A DNA stretch of 64,000 nucleotides. Source: Vulcanimicrobium sp035943995. GTDB lineage: Bacteria; Vulcanimicrobiota; Vulcanimicrobiia; Vulcanimicrobiales; Vulcanimicrobiaceae. The translations under genes were made by a program, and so were the position numbers. The first letter of the stretch is position 1. Every line of letters starts with the position of its first letter. This document shows, piece after piece, positions 26,016 through 34,574 of the stretch. The notes below the pieces were generated by a model that did no database searches, was not told the DNA's origin, and saw nothing but the letters and a program-made list of their open reading frames with translations. Where the stretch lies: NCBI GenBank assembly GCA_035943995.1, contig DASZBS010000091.1, forward strand, positions 21,913-85,912, in the 5' to 3' direction.

Positions 26016-26996
26016 TCAGGCGGCGAGCGCGGCCGCGAACGCCGCCGGCTCATCCGCGGCGACGAAGACCCGGCGCACGGAGCGCGTGCGTCCGGCCATG
26101 GACCGCACGACGACCGGCTCGCGCAACGTCAACTCGACCGCGGGGACACCGTCGAGCGTCAGCGCTACGGCGTCGCCCGCGCGGCGCAGCGTGCGTCTGA
26201 AGTCACTGGACACGGCGCCGTGCACGCGCGCGGTCGCGATGTTGGCGCGGTCGAGGTCGAGCCGGCGCAGGCAGCCGAAGCGCAGGCGCACGCGGTCGCC
26301 GTCACACCGATGCGGCCGAATGCGTGCGGTCGCGACGACGCCGATCGCCCACAGCATCGCATACACGTGGAGAACGTCGCTGGCGAGGCGCCACCAGCCG
26401 GCGTTCCACAGCACGAAATCGAGCGCGATCATCTCCGGGATGACGAAGAGCGGCATCGCGACGAACAACGGCAGCGACGCCCAACGCCGAACGTAGGAGA
26501 ACCCCGGCGGCGGCGGCCGTCGAAAACCGCCGCACACGTAGCGCACGGCGCTCGCCATGAGCACGAGCTCCACGGCTATGTACCGGTTGATGAGGACCGG
26601 CGTGAACCGGTCCAGCTCACGTTCGAGCGCGTCTTCGAAATAGGTCTGCGGCTCGCGGCGCAGGATGCGCACCACGACCACGATGGCGGACGCCAACAGG
26701 GCCGCATCGACCGTCGCGAGCAATGCGATCGTTCCGTTCGGTAATGCTCCGCCGGAGAAGGTGCGGATCGCGATCGCGATCCCGGCGACGGGGAACAACA
26801 GCTTGGTCCACGGCGCGCGCTTGCCGAGGACGCGTTCGAGTTCGGCCGCAAGCTGTGCGCCCATCGCGCCGAACGCCGCGAGCTTCGCGATCCGGCGCAG
26901 ACGGTCGTGGACGGCGCCCGCGGTGAAGAAGGACAGCAGCAACGACGCGATCGTGAGGACGACGGCGATCGTGCGCAGGACCAAGAGCAGCTTCAC
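26016..26996 (-). CDS. Polytopic membrane protein of unknown function
   Basis: A 326-residue protein with about six transmembrane helices in the first 230 residues (LLLVLRTIAVVLTIASLLL, LLFPVAGIAIAIRTF and others), then a cytosolic tail of about 100 residues containing a short beta domain (ATARIRPHRCDGDRVRLRFG). A GGGAGGT Shine-Dalgarno three bases before the GTG at 26996 decides that start. No known family recognised. It converges on the DUF4127 gene. Confidence 0.72.
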   Translation of the reverse strand: MKLLLVLRTIAVVLTIASLLLSFFTAGAVHDRLRRIAKLAAFGAMGAQLAAELERVLGKRAPWTKLLFPVAGIAIAIRTFSGGALPNGTIALLATVDAALLASAIVVVVRILRREPQTYFEDALERELDRFTPVLINRYIAVELVLMASAVRYVCGGFRRPPPPGFSYVRRWASLPLFVAMPLFVIPEMIALDFVLWNAGWWRLASDVLHVYAMLWAIGVVATARIRPHRCDGDRVRLRFGCLRRLDLDRANIATARVHGAVSSDFRRTLRRAGDAVALTLDGVPAVELTLREPVVVRSMAGRTRSVRRVFVAADEPAAFAAALAA

Positions 26997-27071
26997 GTGA
27001 CCTCCCAAGGGGCACGCGCCCTTCCAATGATGCTCGCGTCGAGCGGCGGATGCTACGACGATCGTCGGATG

Positions 27072-27977
27072 CTACGGGTCGGTGGTGCCGACGCTGCTCG
27101 AAAGACCCAGCGACTCCTCGGGTGTGAGACGGTTCGTCGGGCGCAGCTCCGCGAACGTGATCGTGACGTCGTCGAGCCGGCCGCCGTCCGTATCGAGCGG
27201 CACGAGCGCAGTCTCGCGCGCGATGTACGTTCCGCCGTCGAGCTGCTTGAAGTCGACGCGCCAGCTGATCGCGTCGAGCGGACCGCGGTTGCCGATCCCG
27301 GCGACGACCGCGCGCACCGGCAGCGCGCTCTTCGTGTCGAGCCACAACTCGCGCAGCCGGTAGCGGTGCGGCTCGCGCAGCGGGCGCAAGCCGAGATGGT
27401 GTAATGTGACGCCGTTCTCGGCGAGGTCGCCCAGATCGGTGACCTCGTACGTGCGTGCGACGGTGCCCGTGCGGCCGATCGTTGGCAGCGTCGAGATGGC
27501 CGTTGCGACGTCACTCATGTTCGCGCTCGCGGTGATCGGCGGCGCCGTAAGCGCGAGCCCGAAGTCCTGGTCGACGGCGAACGAGAGCTGTCCGATCGGA
27601 TCGACCGTCGGCTCGTGCGTGACGACCACGCCTTTGGGCGGGATTCCGTAGATGGGCCCGGCGCGGCCGGCCGTCACGCCGATGTCGAAACCGTGCGGCA
27701 CGTGCGGGTTCGCGGCCTCTTCGCGCTTGAGCGAATGCGCGTGCACGAGCCGGCGGTGCAGATCCTCGACGGTGTCCCACGTAACGACGACGCGATGACC
27801 GTCGTGGCGGAACGTCACCACGGTCGCGTACACGGCGTAGTGCGCGTACGCGCTTTCGGAGCGCGCGCGCCGCGCCGCGGCGAACGTCGCGTCCGCGGAT
27901 GAGAGCGCCGCGGCCGGCGATGCGGCGGCCGGCGCCGTGTCGAGCAGCGCAGCGAGGACGAGCGCCGGCGCGATCAC
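27072..27977 (-). CDS. Exported hypothetical protein (paralogue of the upstream gene)
   Basis: A 301-residue exported protein with a signal peptide (LVLAALLDTAPAAA). It shares a common plan with the product of the gene directly upstream: AxAHYAVYATVVTFRHDGH, WDTVEDLHRRLVHAHS, DPIGQLSFAVDQDFGL, LRELWLDTKSALPV, GGTYIARETALVPL and DDVTITFAELRPTNRL have close counterparts there. The two genes overlap (GTGA) and probably arose by tandem duplication. The fold looks like a lipoprotein-sorting type beta sheet; the function is unknown. Confidence 0.75.
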   Translation of the reverse strand: MIAPALVLAALLDTAPAAASPAAALSSADATFAAARRARSESAYAHYAVYATVVTFRHDGHRVVVTWDTVEDLHRRLVHAHSLKREEAANPHVPHGFDIGVTAGRAGPIYGIPPKGVVVTHEPTVDPIGQLSFAVDQDFGLALTAPPITASANMSDVATAISTLPTIGRTGTVARTYEVTDLGDLAENGVTLHHLGLRPLREPHRYRLRELWLDTKSALPVRAVVAGIGNRGPLDAISWRVDFKQLDGGTYIARETALVPLDTDGGRLDDVTITFAELRPTNRLTPEESLGLSSSVGTTDP

Positions 27978-28888
27978 GGTTCGCCGATCGGGGCGTTTTT
28001 GGAGAAGCTCAGGCCGAAGTGCGCGAGGTGCGACGTCAGCTTGACCTCGTCGAACGTGATGGTTACATCGTCGAGCCGCGTGCAGCAGTTCCCAGGCGTT
28101 CGAGGCGAGTCGCTCGTGTGCAGCGGCGCGAGCGCCGTCTCGCGCGCGATGTAGGTACCGCCGTCCGTTTGGCGGTACTCGACGCGCCAGCGCACGGTGT
28201 CCAGCGGAGCGCGGTTGCCGATACCTTCCACGACCGCTTCTTCGGGCAACCAGGTATCGGCGTCGACCCACAGCTCGCGCAGGCGGTGATGCTGCGGATC
28301 GCGCAACGGCTGCAGCCCGAGGCGGTACTCCGTTCCTTGTTCGTCGGCGGCAGTCTCGAGGAGCGTCACGGCGTAGTCGCGCGCGAGCGTCCCCGTGTGC
28401 CCGATGACGGGCAGCGCGGAGCGCTGCGCTTCGAGCGCGGCCGAAGCGCTGACCGACGCGAACTTTCGTTCGCCGGGAGCGAGCCCGTAATCTTGATCGA
28501 TCGCGAACGCGACGGGGCCGATCGGGTCGGGCTGATGTTCCCGGTTGAGCTTGGAAAGGAACGGGATGGCGATGTTCGTGCCGTGCGGGGTGTACGGATG
28601 CGCGTCTTCTTCACGGCTGAACGGCCGCGAGTAGACCACGCCGCTGCGCATGTCCTCCGTCGTCTCCCACGTCCGGCGCACGAACCGCTTGTCGTTGTGG
28701 AACGAAACCACCGCGACGTACTCGGCGTAGCGCGGGTACGCGCCGGCGCTCCATGCGCGGCGAACCTTGTCGAAGATTGCGTTCGGATCGGGTGGGCTGC
28801 CGGAAGGCGCCGCAGTGGGCGACGCGCCAAGCGAGGTTGCGATCAGCAGCAACGCCGCGATCGTCCGAGAGATACCGTTCGCCCGCAT
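27974..28888 (-). CDS. Exported hypothetical protein (paralogue of the downstream gene)
   Basis: A 304-residue exported protein with a signal peptide (ISRTIAALLLIATSLGA). The mature part shows YAEYVAVVSFHNDKRFV, WETTEDMRSGVVYS, DPIGPVAFAIDQDYGL, LRELWVDADTWLPE and DDVTITFDEVKLTSHL, matching the overlapping downstream gene block by block. Two adjacent cysteines (NCCTR) near residue 275 are unique to this copy. I use the ATG at 28888, which opens the signal peptide. Confidence 0.75.
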   Translation of the reverse strand: MRANGISRTIAALLLIATSLGASPTAAPSGSPPDPNAIFDKVRRAWSAGAYPRYAEYVAVVSFHNDKRFVRRTWETTEDMRSGVVYSRPFSREEDAHPYTPHGTNIAIPFLSKLNREHQPDPIGPVAFAIDQDYGLAPGERKFASVSASAALEAQRSALPVIGHTGTLARDYAVTLLETAADEQGTEYRLGLQPLRDPQHHRLRELWVDADTWLPEEAVVEGIGNRAPLDTVRWRVEYRQTDGGTYIARETALAPLHTSDSPRTPGNCCTRLDDVTITFDEVKLTSHLAHFGLSFSKNAPIGEP

Positions 28889-28923
28889 GAACGAGAGAAC
28901 GCCGCGACCCGAGCGAGGGTTCC

Positions 28924-29334
28924 CTAGTCGCCCGAAGGCTGGCACAGCTCGATCAGGACGCCGGCGGTGGACTTCGGGTGGAGGAACGCGATCGTGTTGC
29001 CGTGCGCGCCATGCCGCGGCTCCTCGTCGATGAGGCGGACGCCGGCGGCTTTGAGCCGCGCGAGCTCGGCGCGAATGTCGGCGACGCGGTACGCCGTGTG
29101 GTGCAGCTTGGTCGCCGCGTCCCCGCGGAACTTCGCGATCGGGGAGTCCTCGCTGAGCGGCCGCAGCAGCTCGATCACCGCGTCGCCCGTGCGCACGCCG
29201 ACCGCTTCGACGCCCTGGTCGGTGATCGTCTCGCGGTACACCTGGCTGAATCCCAGGGTCTGCGTGTAGAGCGCGAGCGTCGCTTCGAGGTCTTTGACCA
29301 CGATCGCGACGTGGTCGATGGGTGCGTCGATCAC
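28924..29334 (-). CDS. mce: Methylmalonyl-CoA epimerase
   Basis: A 136-residue VOC-superfamily protein that interconverts (2S)- and (2R)-methylmalonyl-CoA. It shows IDHVAIVVKDLEATLALYTQTLGF, with the first metal histidine, HHTAYRVADIRAELARLKAAGVRLIDEEPRHGAHG, and the final FLHPKSTAGVLIELCQ with the metal glutamate. These motifs are those of the epimerase rather than a generic glyoxalase. Start is GTG. The methylmalonyl-CoA mutase lies 1.1 kb upstream on the same strand, separated by two foreign-looking genes. Confidence 0.92.
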   Translation of the reverse strand: MIDAPIDHVAIVVKDLEATLALYTQTLGFSQVYRETITDQGVEAVGVRTGDAVIELLRPLSEDSPIAKFRGDAATKLHHTAYRVADIRAELARLKAAGVRLIDEEPRHGAHGNTIAFLHPKSTAGVLIELCQPSGD

Positions 29335-29356
29335 TGTTTCGAGCCTGGGGTCAGCA

Positions 29357-29971
29357 TCATGCTAGGGACGACCAGAGACGGCGACCTTCCGCATACGAAA
29401 CGGCGATGTTGAGATCTCCCGTCAATTTGACGCTCGATGCCGCTAGCGCGGCTCGGACCGTCGCCAAGTCAAAGTCGGCCGTATTCTCAGTGTAGTACAC
29501 GGCATCGCGCCCGAGCTTCGCAGCGTCTTGAATAATGGCGTCAGCGATCAACGAATCTCGGGGCGGGTCAATGAGTGTGCGTCTTCCCGCGTCTGAAAAC
29601 CATCCTAGGTCGAATGAGAAGAACCGGGCATCTCTCGCGAGAGCCTGCAGGACGAAGTCGCGGCGCGTCAGTACATCGGCATCCGCTGATGCCAGATCCA
29701 AGCGAGCCGACTCCAAGCTGGCCACAGCAGCCGCTGCTGCCGGAGAGGACACGCTGCCGCGGAGTTGCTTCAATCGTGACTGGATAGAGCTGCCGAGCAC
29801 ATTGTAGGCGTTGATTTTCCGGTCGATCGCGGCATAAGCCTCCATGACGCACACTTCAGGAATTCGGAGCTCTATGTTCCCAGCGTTCGCGGCATGGAGA
29901 ATATCATCGTGTTTCGTTCGCTGCGCGACCGCGTATCCCACGATAAAGTTGGTTTCGACGTAAAGCGTCAC
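29357..29971 (-). CDS. PIN-like nuclease domain protein
   Basis: A 204-residue protein. The start LYVETNFIVGYAV, the mid IPEVCVMEAYAAIDRK, and the C-terminal DSLIADAIIQDAAKL and VYYTENTADF carry acidic residues in the spacing of PIN-type ribonucleases, with Glu in place of the usual first Asp. The region is visibly less GC-rich than its neighbours. It follows the PD-(D/E)XK-like gene by three bases, and the two look like an acquired module. A toxin or RNA-processing role is possible; nothing proves it. Confidence 0.65.
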   Translation of the reverse strand: MTLYVETNFIVGYAVAQRTKHDDILHAANAGNIELRIPEVCVMEAYAAIDRKINAYNVLGSSIQSRLKQLRGSVSSPAAAAAVASLESARLDLASADADVLTRRDFVLQALARDARFFSFDLGWFSDAGRRTLIDPPRDSLIADAIIQDAAKLGRDAVYYTENTADFDLATVRAALAASSVKLTGDLNIAVSYAEGRRLWSSLA

Positions 29972-29974
29972 GAC

Positions 29975-30397
29975 CTACGCTGCCCGCAACGCCTCCGCCA
30001 AACCGGGAGGAAGTTGGCTTTCAGCGGGCGCGGGGTTCGAGCGCCAATGGTGGGCAACGTCGTCCAGCCAGAGCTCCATGAGTCGAACGATATAAGATAC
30101 GTGTTCCGACCGTTCCTGGTATTTGGAGTCGTATACGGACAACAACGAGGTGTCTAGCCGAACCGGTACCGTGCGGCCTGGAATGCCGCTGAAAATTTCG
30201 ATGGTGTCGCGGTCCGCAATTATGGTGAAGGGAGCAAGTCCCCCGTGATTCGACTGTTGCAGAAACTGCTGCAGCTGTTCGTAGAAGTAGCTCCGATCAG
30301 CGTCGTGGATCTTATACTTGACCTCGACGATCGCAACCGGGGCGCCTGTCTCATCCTCTACGACGATGTCCGGGCGAAACGTTTTCCGTTCTGTCAT
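29975..30397 (-). CDS. PD-(D/E)XK nuclease-like protein
   Basis: A 140-residue protein whose N-terminal half has the PD-(D/E)XK pattern: FRPDIVVEDETGAPVAIVEVKYK, that is Asp, then Glu-x-Lys at the end of the next strand, followed by a helix YFYEQLQQFLQQS. This is the restriction-endonuclease-like core seen in type I HsdR N-termini and related families. It is the first gene of a two-gene pair with the PIN-like protein. Codon use and base composition differ from the flanking metabolic genes, which suggests horizontal gain. Confidence 0.65.
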   Translation of the reverse strand: MTERKTFRPDIVVEDETGAPVAIVEVKYKIHDADRSYFYEQLQQFLQQSNHGGLAPFTIIADRDTIEIFSGIPGRTVPVRLDTSLLSVYDSKYQERSEHVSYIVRLMELWLDDVAHHWRSNPAPAESQLPPGLAEALRAA

Positions 30398-30430
30398 GGT
30401 GCTAGCCTAATCTTACCATAGGACAACCGA

Positions 30431-32008
30431 TCATGCAATCCGCTCGCGGGCGACGTGCGTGCCGAACACGTCGCGCAGCACATTGCAGATCTCGCCGAGC
30501 GTTGCGCCCGCGTCGACCGCTTCGATGAACGGCGGCATCAGGTTGTCCGTGCTTTGGGCGGCGCGGCGCACCTCCGCCAGCGCGGCACTGGTGCGGGCGG
30601 CGTCGCGGCGTTCGCGAAAGGCGCGCGTGCGCGCGACCTGCTCGCGCTCGATCGCCGGGTCGATGCGCTGGATCGGCATCGCCACGCCGTTCGTGCCCTC
30701 GTTGAACTTGTTCACGCCAACGACGATCTGCTCGCCGCGCTCGATCGCCTGCTGCGCGCGGTAGGCGGACTCGCCGATCTGGTCTTGCATCCAGCCGCTC
30801 TCGATCGCGGCGACGGCGCCGCCCAGCGCGTCGATCTCGGCGATGAGCTCGCGCGCGCGGGCGGTCAGCTCGTCGGTGAGCGACTCGACGTAGTACGAGC
30901 CGGCGAGCGGGTCGGCGACGTCGGTGACGCCGCTCTCGTACGCGATGATCTGCTGCGTGCGCAGCGCGACCCGGGCGCTGTCGGAGGTCGGCAGCCCGAG
31001 CGCTTCGTCCTGGCCGTTGGTGTGCAGCGACTGCGTGCCGCCGAGCACCGCGGCGAGCGCCTGCAGCGCGACGCGCACGACGTTGTTCTGCGGCTCCTGC
31101 GCGGTCAGCGTCGAGCCGCCCGTCTGCGTGTGGAAGCGCAGCATCTGCGACTTGGGATCGTGCGAGCCGAACTCGTCGCGCACGATCTCGGCCCACAGCG
31201 TTCGCGCGGCGCGGAACTTCGCGATCTCTTCGAAGAAGTCGTTGTGCGCGTTCCAGAAGAAGGAGATGCGCGGCGCGACCGTGTCGACGTCCAAGCCCGC
31301 GCGCTGCGCCGCGTGCAGGTACGCTTTCGCGTCGGCGAGCGTGAACGCGATCTCTTGCAGCGCCGTCGAACCCGCTTCGCGGATGTGGTAGCCGGAGATC
31401 GAGATCGTGTTCCAGTTCGGCACCGACTGCGCGCAGTACGCCATCACGTCGGTCACCAGCCGCATCGACTGTTTCGGCGGATAGATGTACGTGCCGCGCG
31501 CGACGTACTCTTTGAGCACGTCGTTCTGCGTCGTGCCGCCGAGCTTGTCGAACGGGATACCGCGCCGCCGCGCGACGGCCAGCACGAACGCGAGCAGGAT
31601 CGACGCCGGCGCGTTGATGGTCATCGAGACCGTCACCTGATCGAGCGGGATCTGATCGAACAGCGTTTCGACGTCCTCGATCGTATCGATCGCGACGCCG
31701 ACCTTGCCCACCTCGCCGCGAGACTGCGGCGCATCGGAGTCGTGGCCGAGCTGGGTGGGCAGGTCGAATGCGACCGAGAGCCCGGTCACGCCGCTCGCGA
31801 GCAAGTAGCGATAGCGCTCGTTGGACTCGGCCGCCGTCGCGAAGCCGGCGTACTGGCGCATCGTCCAGTGCCGGCCGCGGTACATCGTCTTGCGAATCCC
31901 GCGCGTGTACGGGAACGAGCCGGGCGGCGCGCGGCGGACCGGCGGTTCGGGCTCGTCGTAGAACGGCCGCAGCGGGATGCCGCTGGCGTTGAGATCGCGG
32001 GCGCTCAC
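30431..32008 (-). CDS. Methylmalonyl-CoA mutase, catalytic (large) chain
   Basis: A 525-residue TIM-barrel chain of the cobalamin-dependent acyl-CoA mutases, rearranging methylmalonyl-CoA to succinyl-CoA. It has PYTRGIRKTMYRGRHWTMRQYAGFATAAESN with the substrate-binding Tyr/Arg block, SVAFDLPTQLGHDSD, GGTTQNDVLKEYVARGTYI, RISFFWNAHNDFFEEIAKFRAARTLWAE and RFHTQTGGSTLTAQEPQNN. It ends without the B12-binding domain, so a separate small subunit must be encoded outside the window. Start is a GTG. Epimerase and carboxylase genes nearby complete the propionyl-CoA route. Confidence 0.93.
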   Translation of the reverse strand: MSARDLNASGIPLRPFYDEPEPPVRRAPPGSFPYTRGIRKTMYRGRHWTMRQYAGFATAAESNERYRYLLASGVTGLSVAFDLPTQLGHDSDAPQSRGEVGKVGVAIDTIEDVETLFDQIPLDQVTVSMTINAPASILLAFVLAVARRRGIPFDKLGGTTQNDVLKEYVARGTYIYPPKQSMRLVTDVMAYCAQSVPNWNTISISGYHIREAGSTALQEIAFTLADAKAYLHAAQRAGLDVDTVAPRISFFWNAHNDFFEEIAKFRAARTLWAEIVRDEFGSHDPKSQMLRFHTQTGGSTLTAQEPQNNVVRVALQALAAVLGGTQSLHTNGQDEALGLPTSDSARVALRTQQIIAYESGVTDVADPLAGSYYVESLTDELTARARELIAEIDALGGAVAAIESGWMQDQIGESAYRAQQAIERGEQIVVGVNKFNEGTNGVAMPIQRIDPAIEREQVARTRAFRERRDAARTSAALAEVRRAAQSTDNLMPPFIEAVDAGATLGEICNVLRDVFGTHVARERIA

Positions 32009-32100
32009 CCCGTACCGTTGCGCCGGTCGGGTCCCGGCGCCCTATGCGGCCCGGAGCCGGAGCGCGAAACCCGGCGGGGCTTCGTGCCGTAGAAGCGGAC

Positions 32101-33684
32101 ATGAACCGCTTCCGCACTGCGAGCGCGGCTTTTGCCGTGCTGTCGGCTTTGGCAACCGCGACCCTGCTCCCGGCGACCGGCGCCTCCGCGCAGACGCAGT
32201 CACCGCCCGCGCCTGCGGCGGCGGCCGCGCTGACGCCGGAGCAGACCGCGGCGATCGACACGATCGCAGCGACCGCGATCGACCGCAAGGCGACGCCGTC
32301 GGTCGCGATCGGCGTGGCGAAGAACGGCAGGCTCGTGTTCGCGAAGGCGTACGGTTACCGCAACCTGGACGACAAGGTCCCCGCCGACGCCGACACGATG
32401 TACGGGATCGGCTCGAACACCAAGCAATTCACGGCCGCCGGCATCCTGCTGCTGCGCGATGCGGGCAAGCTCGACGTCGACGCGCCGGTGTCGCGCTATC
32501 TGCCGTCCATGCCGCACGGCGGCGAGGTGACGGTTCGCAACCTGCTCACGCACACCGGCGGCTATGCGGAGTTCACCGAGCTCCCCGACGTCGATCGGCT
32601 CGCCGCGCGCCCCGCGACGAACGAAGAGATCCTCGACACCGTGGTGAGCCGCCCGCTGGGGTTCAAGCCCGGCACGAAGTGGCAGTACTCGAACACCGGT
32701 TACGTGATGCTCGCGGCGATCATCGAACGGCTGTCGGGCACGAGCTATGCGGATTTCCTGCGCACGCGCATCTTCGAACCGCTCGGCATGACGCGCACGC
32801 GCTACGAGGACGAGTCGCTCGTCGAAACCGATCGCGCGACCGGCTACACGCGCTTCGCGATGGGCGAGCAAGAGCACGAGTCGCATCTCGACTACTCGTG
32901 GTTCTCGGGCGCGGGCGCGATCGAGAGCACGCTGGCCGATCTGGAGACGTGGAACAACGCGATCGACCGCGGCGCGCTGCTGTCCGCCGCGTCGCGCGAG
33001 ATGATGCACACGTCGTTCAAGCTGGCCGACGGCAGCGACACGCGCTACGGCTTCGGCTTGTTCTTGCAGGCACTGCCCGGCGGCAAGCACGCGGTGCTCC
33101 ACGGCGGCGACACGACCGGCTTCGGCACGCAGGACGCGCGTTTCGTCGAAGACGGCATCGATGTGATCGTGCTGACGAATCAGGAGCCCGCATCGTACAA
33201 CGCGATCATGAGCGCGGTGTACCGCGCGGTAGTCCCCGCGCCGCCCGCGCCGTTGCCGGCTGCCACGCCCGCGCCGAGCGGCCCTGCGCCCGCCAACCCG
33301 CCGGCCGCTTCCCCGGCACCGCTGCCGTATTCGAAGCCGGAGATCGATGCGCTCGCGCGGCGCTGGCTCGACGACGCCATCGCGGGCAAGATCGACTTTA
33401 CGAAGCTGCGCGCGTCGGCGCGGGCGGGGCTGCGGCTGCCGCGGATCCAAGCGGCGCTGCGCGATCTGGCGCGCTTCGGCGACCGCACGTACACCTTGGT
33501 CAACGTCGACCGGCGCGCGCCCACCTCGGCATATCAGTACTTGCTGCGCACGCCCAAGCGCACGCTGCTCTATATTTTCTCGATCGACGACGATGGGCTC
33601 ATCGCGGGCGGCGACGTGTTCGACCCGAACCCGCTCGCGCCCGACCCGCCGCCCGCTCCCGCAACCGCGCCGGCGGCGAAGTAA
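32101..33684 (+). CDS. Exported serine hydrolase (beta-lactamase class C-like)
   Basis: A 527-residue exported protein with a signal peptide (cut near ASAQ). The S12 triad motifs are present: GSNTKQF (Ser-x-x-Lys), YSNTGY (Tyr-x-Asn) and HGGDTTGFG (His-Gly-Gly). After the catalytic domain comes a proline/alanine linker, then a small C-terminal domain of about 110 residues typical of serine hydrolases with a DUF3471-like extension. It probably hydrolyses peptides or esters at the cell envelope. It diverges from the mutase gene. Confidence 0.9.
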   Translation: MNRFRTASAAFAVLSALATATLLPATGASAQTQSPPAPAAAAALTPEQTAAIDTIAATAIDRKATPSVAIGVAKNGRLVFAKAYGYRNLDDKVPADADTMYGIGSNTKQFTAAGILLLRDAGKLDVDAPVSRYLPSMPHGGEVTVRNLLTHTGGYAEFTELPDVDRLAARPATNEEILDTVVSRPLGFKPGTKWQYSNTGYVMLAAIIERLSGTSYADFLRTRIFEPLGMTRTRYEDESLVETDRATGYTRFAMGEQEHESHLDYSWFSGAGAIESTLADLETWNNAIDRGALLSAASREMMHTSFKLADGSDTRYGFGLFLQALPGGKHAVLHGGDTTGFGTQDARFVEDGIDVIVLTNQEPASYNAIMSAVYRAVVPAPPAPLPAATPAPSGPAPANPPAASPAPLPYSKPEIDALARRWLDDAIAGKIDFTKLRASARAGLRLPRIQAALRDLARFGDRTYTLVNVDRRAPTSAYQYLLRTPKRTLLYIFSIDDDGLIAGGDVFDPNPLAPDPPPAPATAPAAK

Positions 33685-33712
33685 GCTCGCTTACCGACAT
33701 CCGAACGGCGCT

Positions 33713-33728
33713 CTGGTAGCGTTACCAG
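33713..33728. promoter_or_regulatory. Perfect dyad just upstream of msrB
   Basis: CTGGTA-gcgt-TACCAG, a perfect 6-bp inverted repeat with a four-base centre, ends four bases before the msrB ATG. No Shine-Dalgarno is visible between it and the ATG. It could be an operator or an RNA hairpin that hides the start. Confidence 0.4.
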
Positions 33729-33732
33729 TACG

Positions 33733-34209
33733 ATGAAACGTAGCACCGTCCTCACCGGGATCGCCGGCCTGCTCCTCGCGGCACCCGCTGCGGCGAGGGC
33801 CGCGGCCGCGGGCGCGGTCGTCACGCACACCGACGCGGAGTGGCGCAAGCTGCTCCTGCCGGAGTCATACGACGTGCTGCGCCACGAGGGGACGGAACGC
33901 GCGTTCTCGAGCCCGCTCGACGACGAGAAACGCGCCGGAACGTACTCCTGTCTGGGCTGCGACCTTGCGCTGTTCTCGTCGAAGACGAAGTTCGACAGCG
34001 GCACCGGCTGGCCGAGCTTCTACGCGCCGCTGCCCAACGCGGTCGCGACGCGCAGCGACAGCTCGATGTTCATGGCGCGCACCGAAGTGCACTGCACGCG
34101 CTGCGCCGGCCACCTCGGGCATGTGTTCGACGACGGGCCGAAGCCGACGGGCTTGCGCTACTGCATGAACGGCGTGGCGCTGCGGTTCCGTCCCGGCCGC
34201 GCCGCGTAA
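33733..34209 (+). CDS. msrB: Exported peptide-methionine (R)-S-oxide reductase MsrB
   Basis: A 158-residue protein with a signal peptide and a complete MsrB domain: SCLGC and CTRC zinc-binding pairs, FDSGTGWPSFYAP, VHCTRCAGHLGHVFDDGPKPTGLRYCMNG with the catalytic cysteine. It repairs oxidised methionine in exported proteins. The last 52 bases overlap the convergent membrane gene. A perfect dyad lies directly before the ATG. Confidence 0.93.
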   Translation: MKRSTVLTGIAGLLLAAPAAARAAAAGAVVTHTDAEWRKLLLPESYDVLRHEGTERAFSSPLDDEKRAGTYSCLGCDLALFSSKTKFDSGTGWPSFYAPLPNAVATRSDSSMFMARTEVHCTRCAGHLGHVFDDGPKPTGLRYCMNGVALRFRPGRAA

Positions 34210-34574
34210 ACGACGAACAGCACCGCCAGCAGCGCCTGAAACGGGATCGGCGCGACGATCTTCCACGTCGCCGGCAGCGCGCCGTGCGCGACCGCGAGCG
34301 CCGGTAGGACGACCGCGAACACCTGATCGAGCGCGCACAGCCACAGCAGCGGGCGAACGCGCACGGGGTCGCGGAACGCGAGCGCGTAGACGAGCGCCGC
34401 CACGACGTACTCGCCGCCGGCGATCTGCACGATCGTTGGGTCTTTCACCGGGATGTCGAGCAGCGGCTGGATGAGCTGCGGCGCGAACAGCGACAGCACG
34501 CCGACGTACGCGTCGATCGCGCCGCCGATCGCCAGCCCGATGCGGACGGCGATGGTGAACGGATCGCGCTTCAC
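34158..34574 (-). CDS. Small four-helix membrane protein
   Basis: A 138-residue protein with four predicted membrane helices (AVRIGLAIGGAIDAYVGVLS, VVAALVYALAFRD, LLWLCALDQVFAVVLPALAV, ALLAVLFVVYAA). No known family. It starts at a GTG that overlaps the carboxylase stop codon (GTGA), so it is translationally coupled to that gene. Its end runs 52 bases into the convergent msrB gene. Confidence 0.65.
   Translation of the reverse strand: MKRDPFTIAVRIGLAIGGAIDAYVGVLSLFAPQLIQPLLDIPVKDPTIVQIAGGEYVVAALVYALAFRDPVRVRPLLWLCALDQVFAVVLPALAVAHGALPATWKIVAPIPFQALLAVLFVVYAARPGRNRSATPFMQ

Noticed and set aside
29357..30397. Calling the PIN/nuclease pair a known toxin-antitoxin system
   Set aside because: Neither protein looks like a typical antitoxin with a DNA-binding domain, so the label would not be supported.
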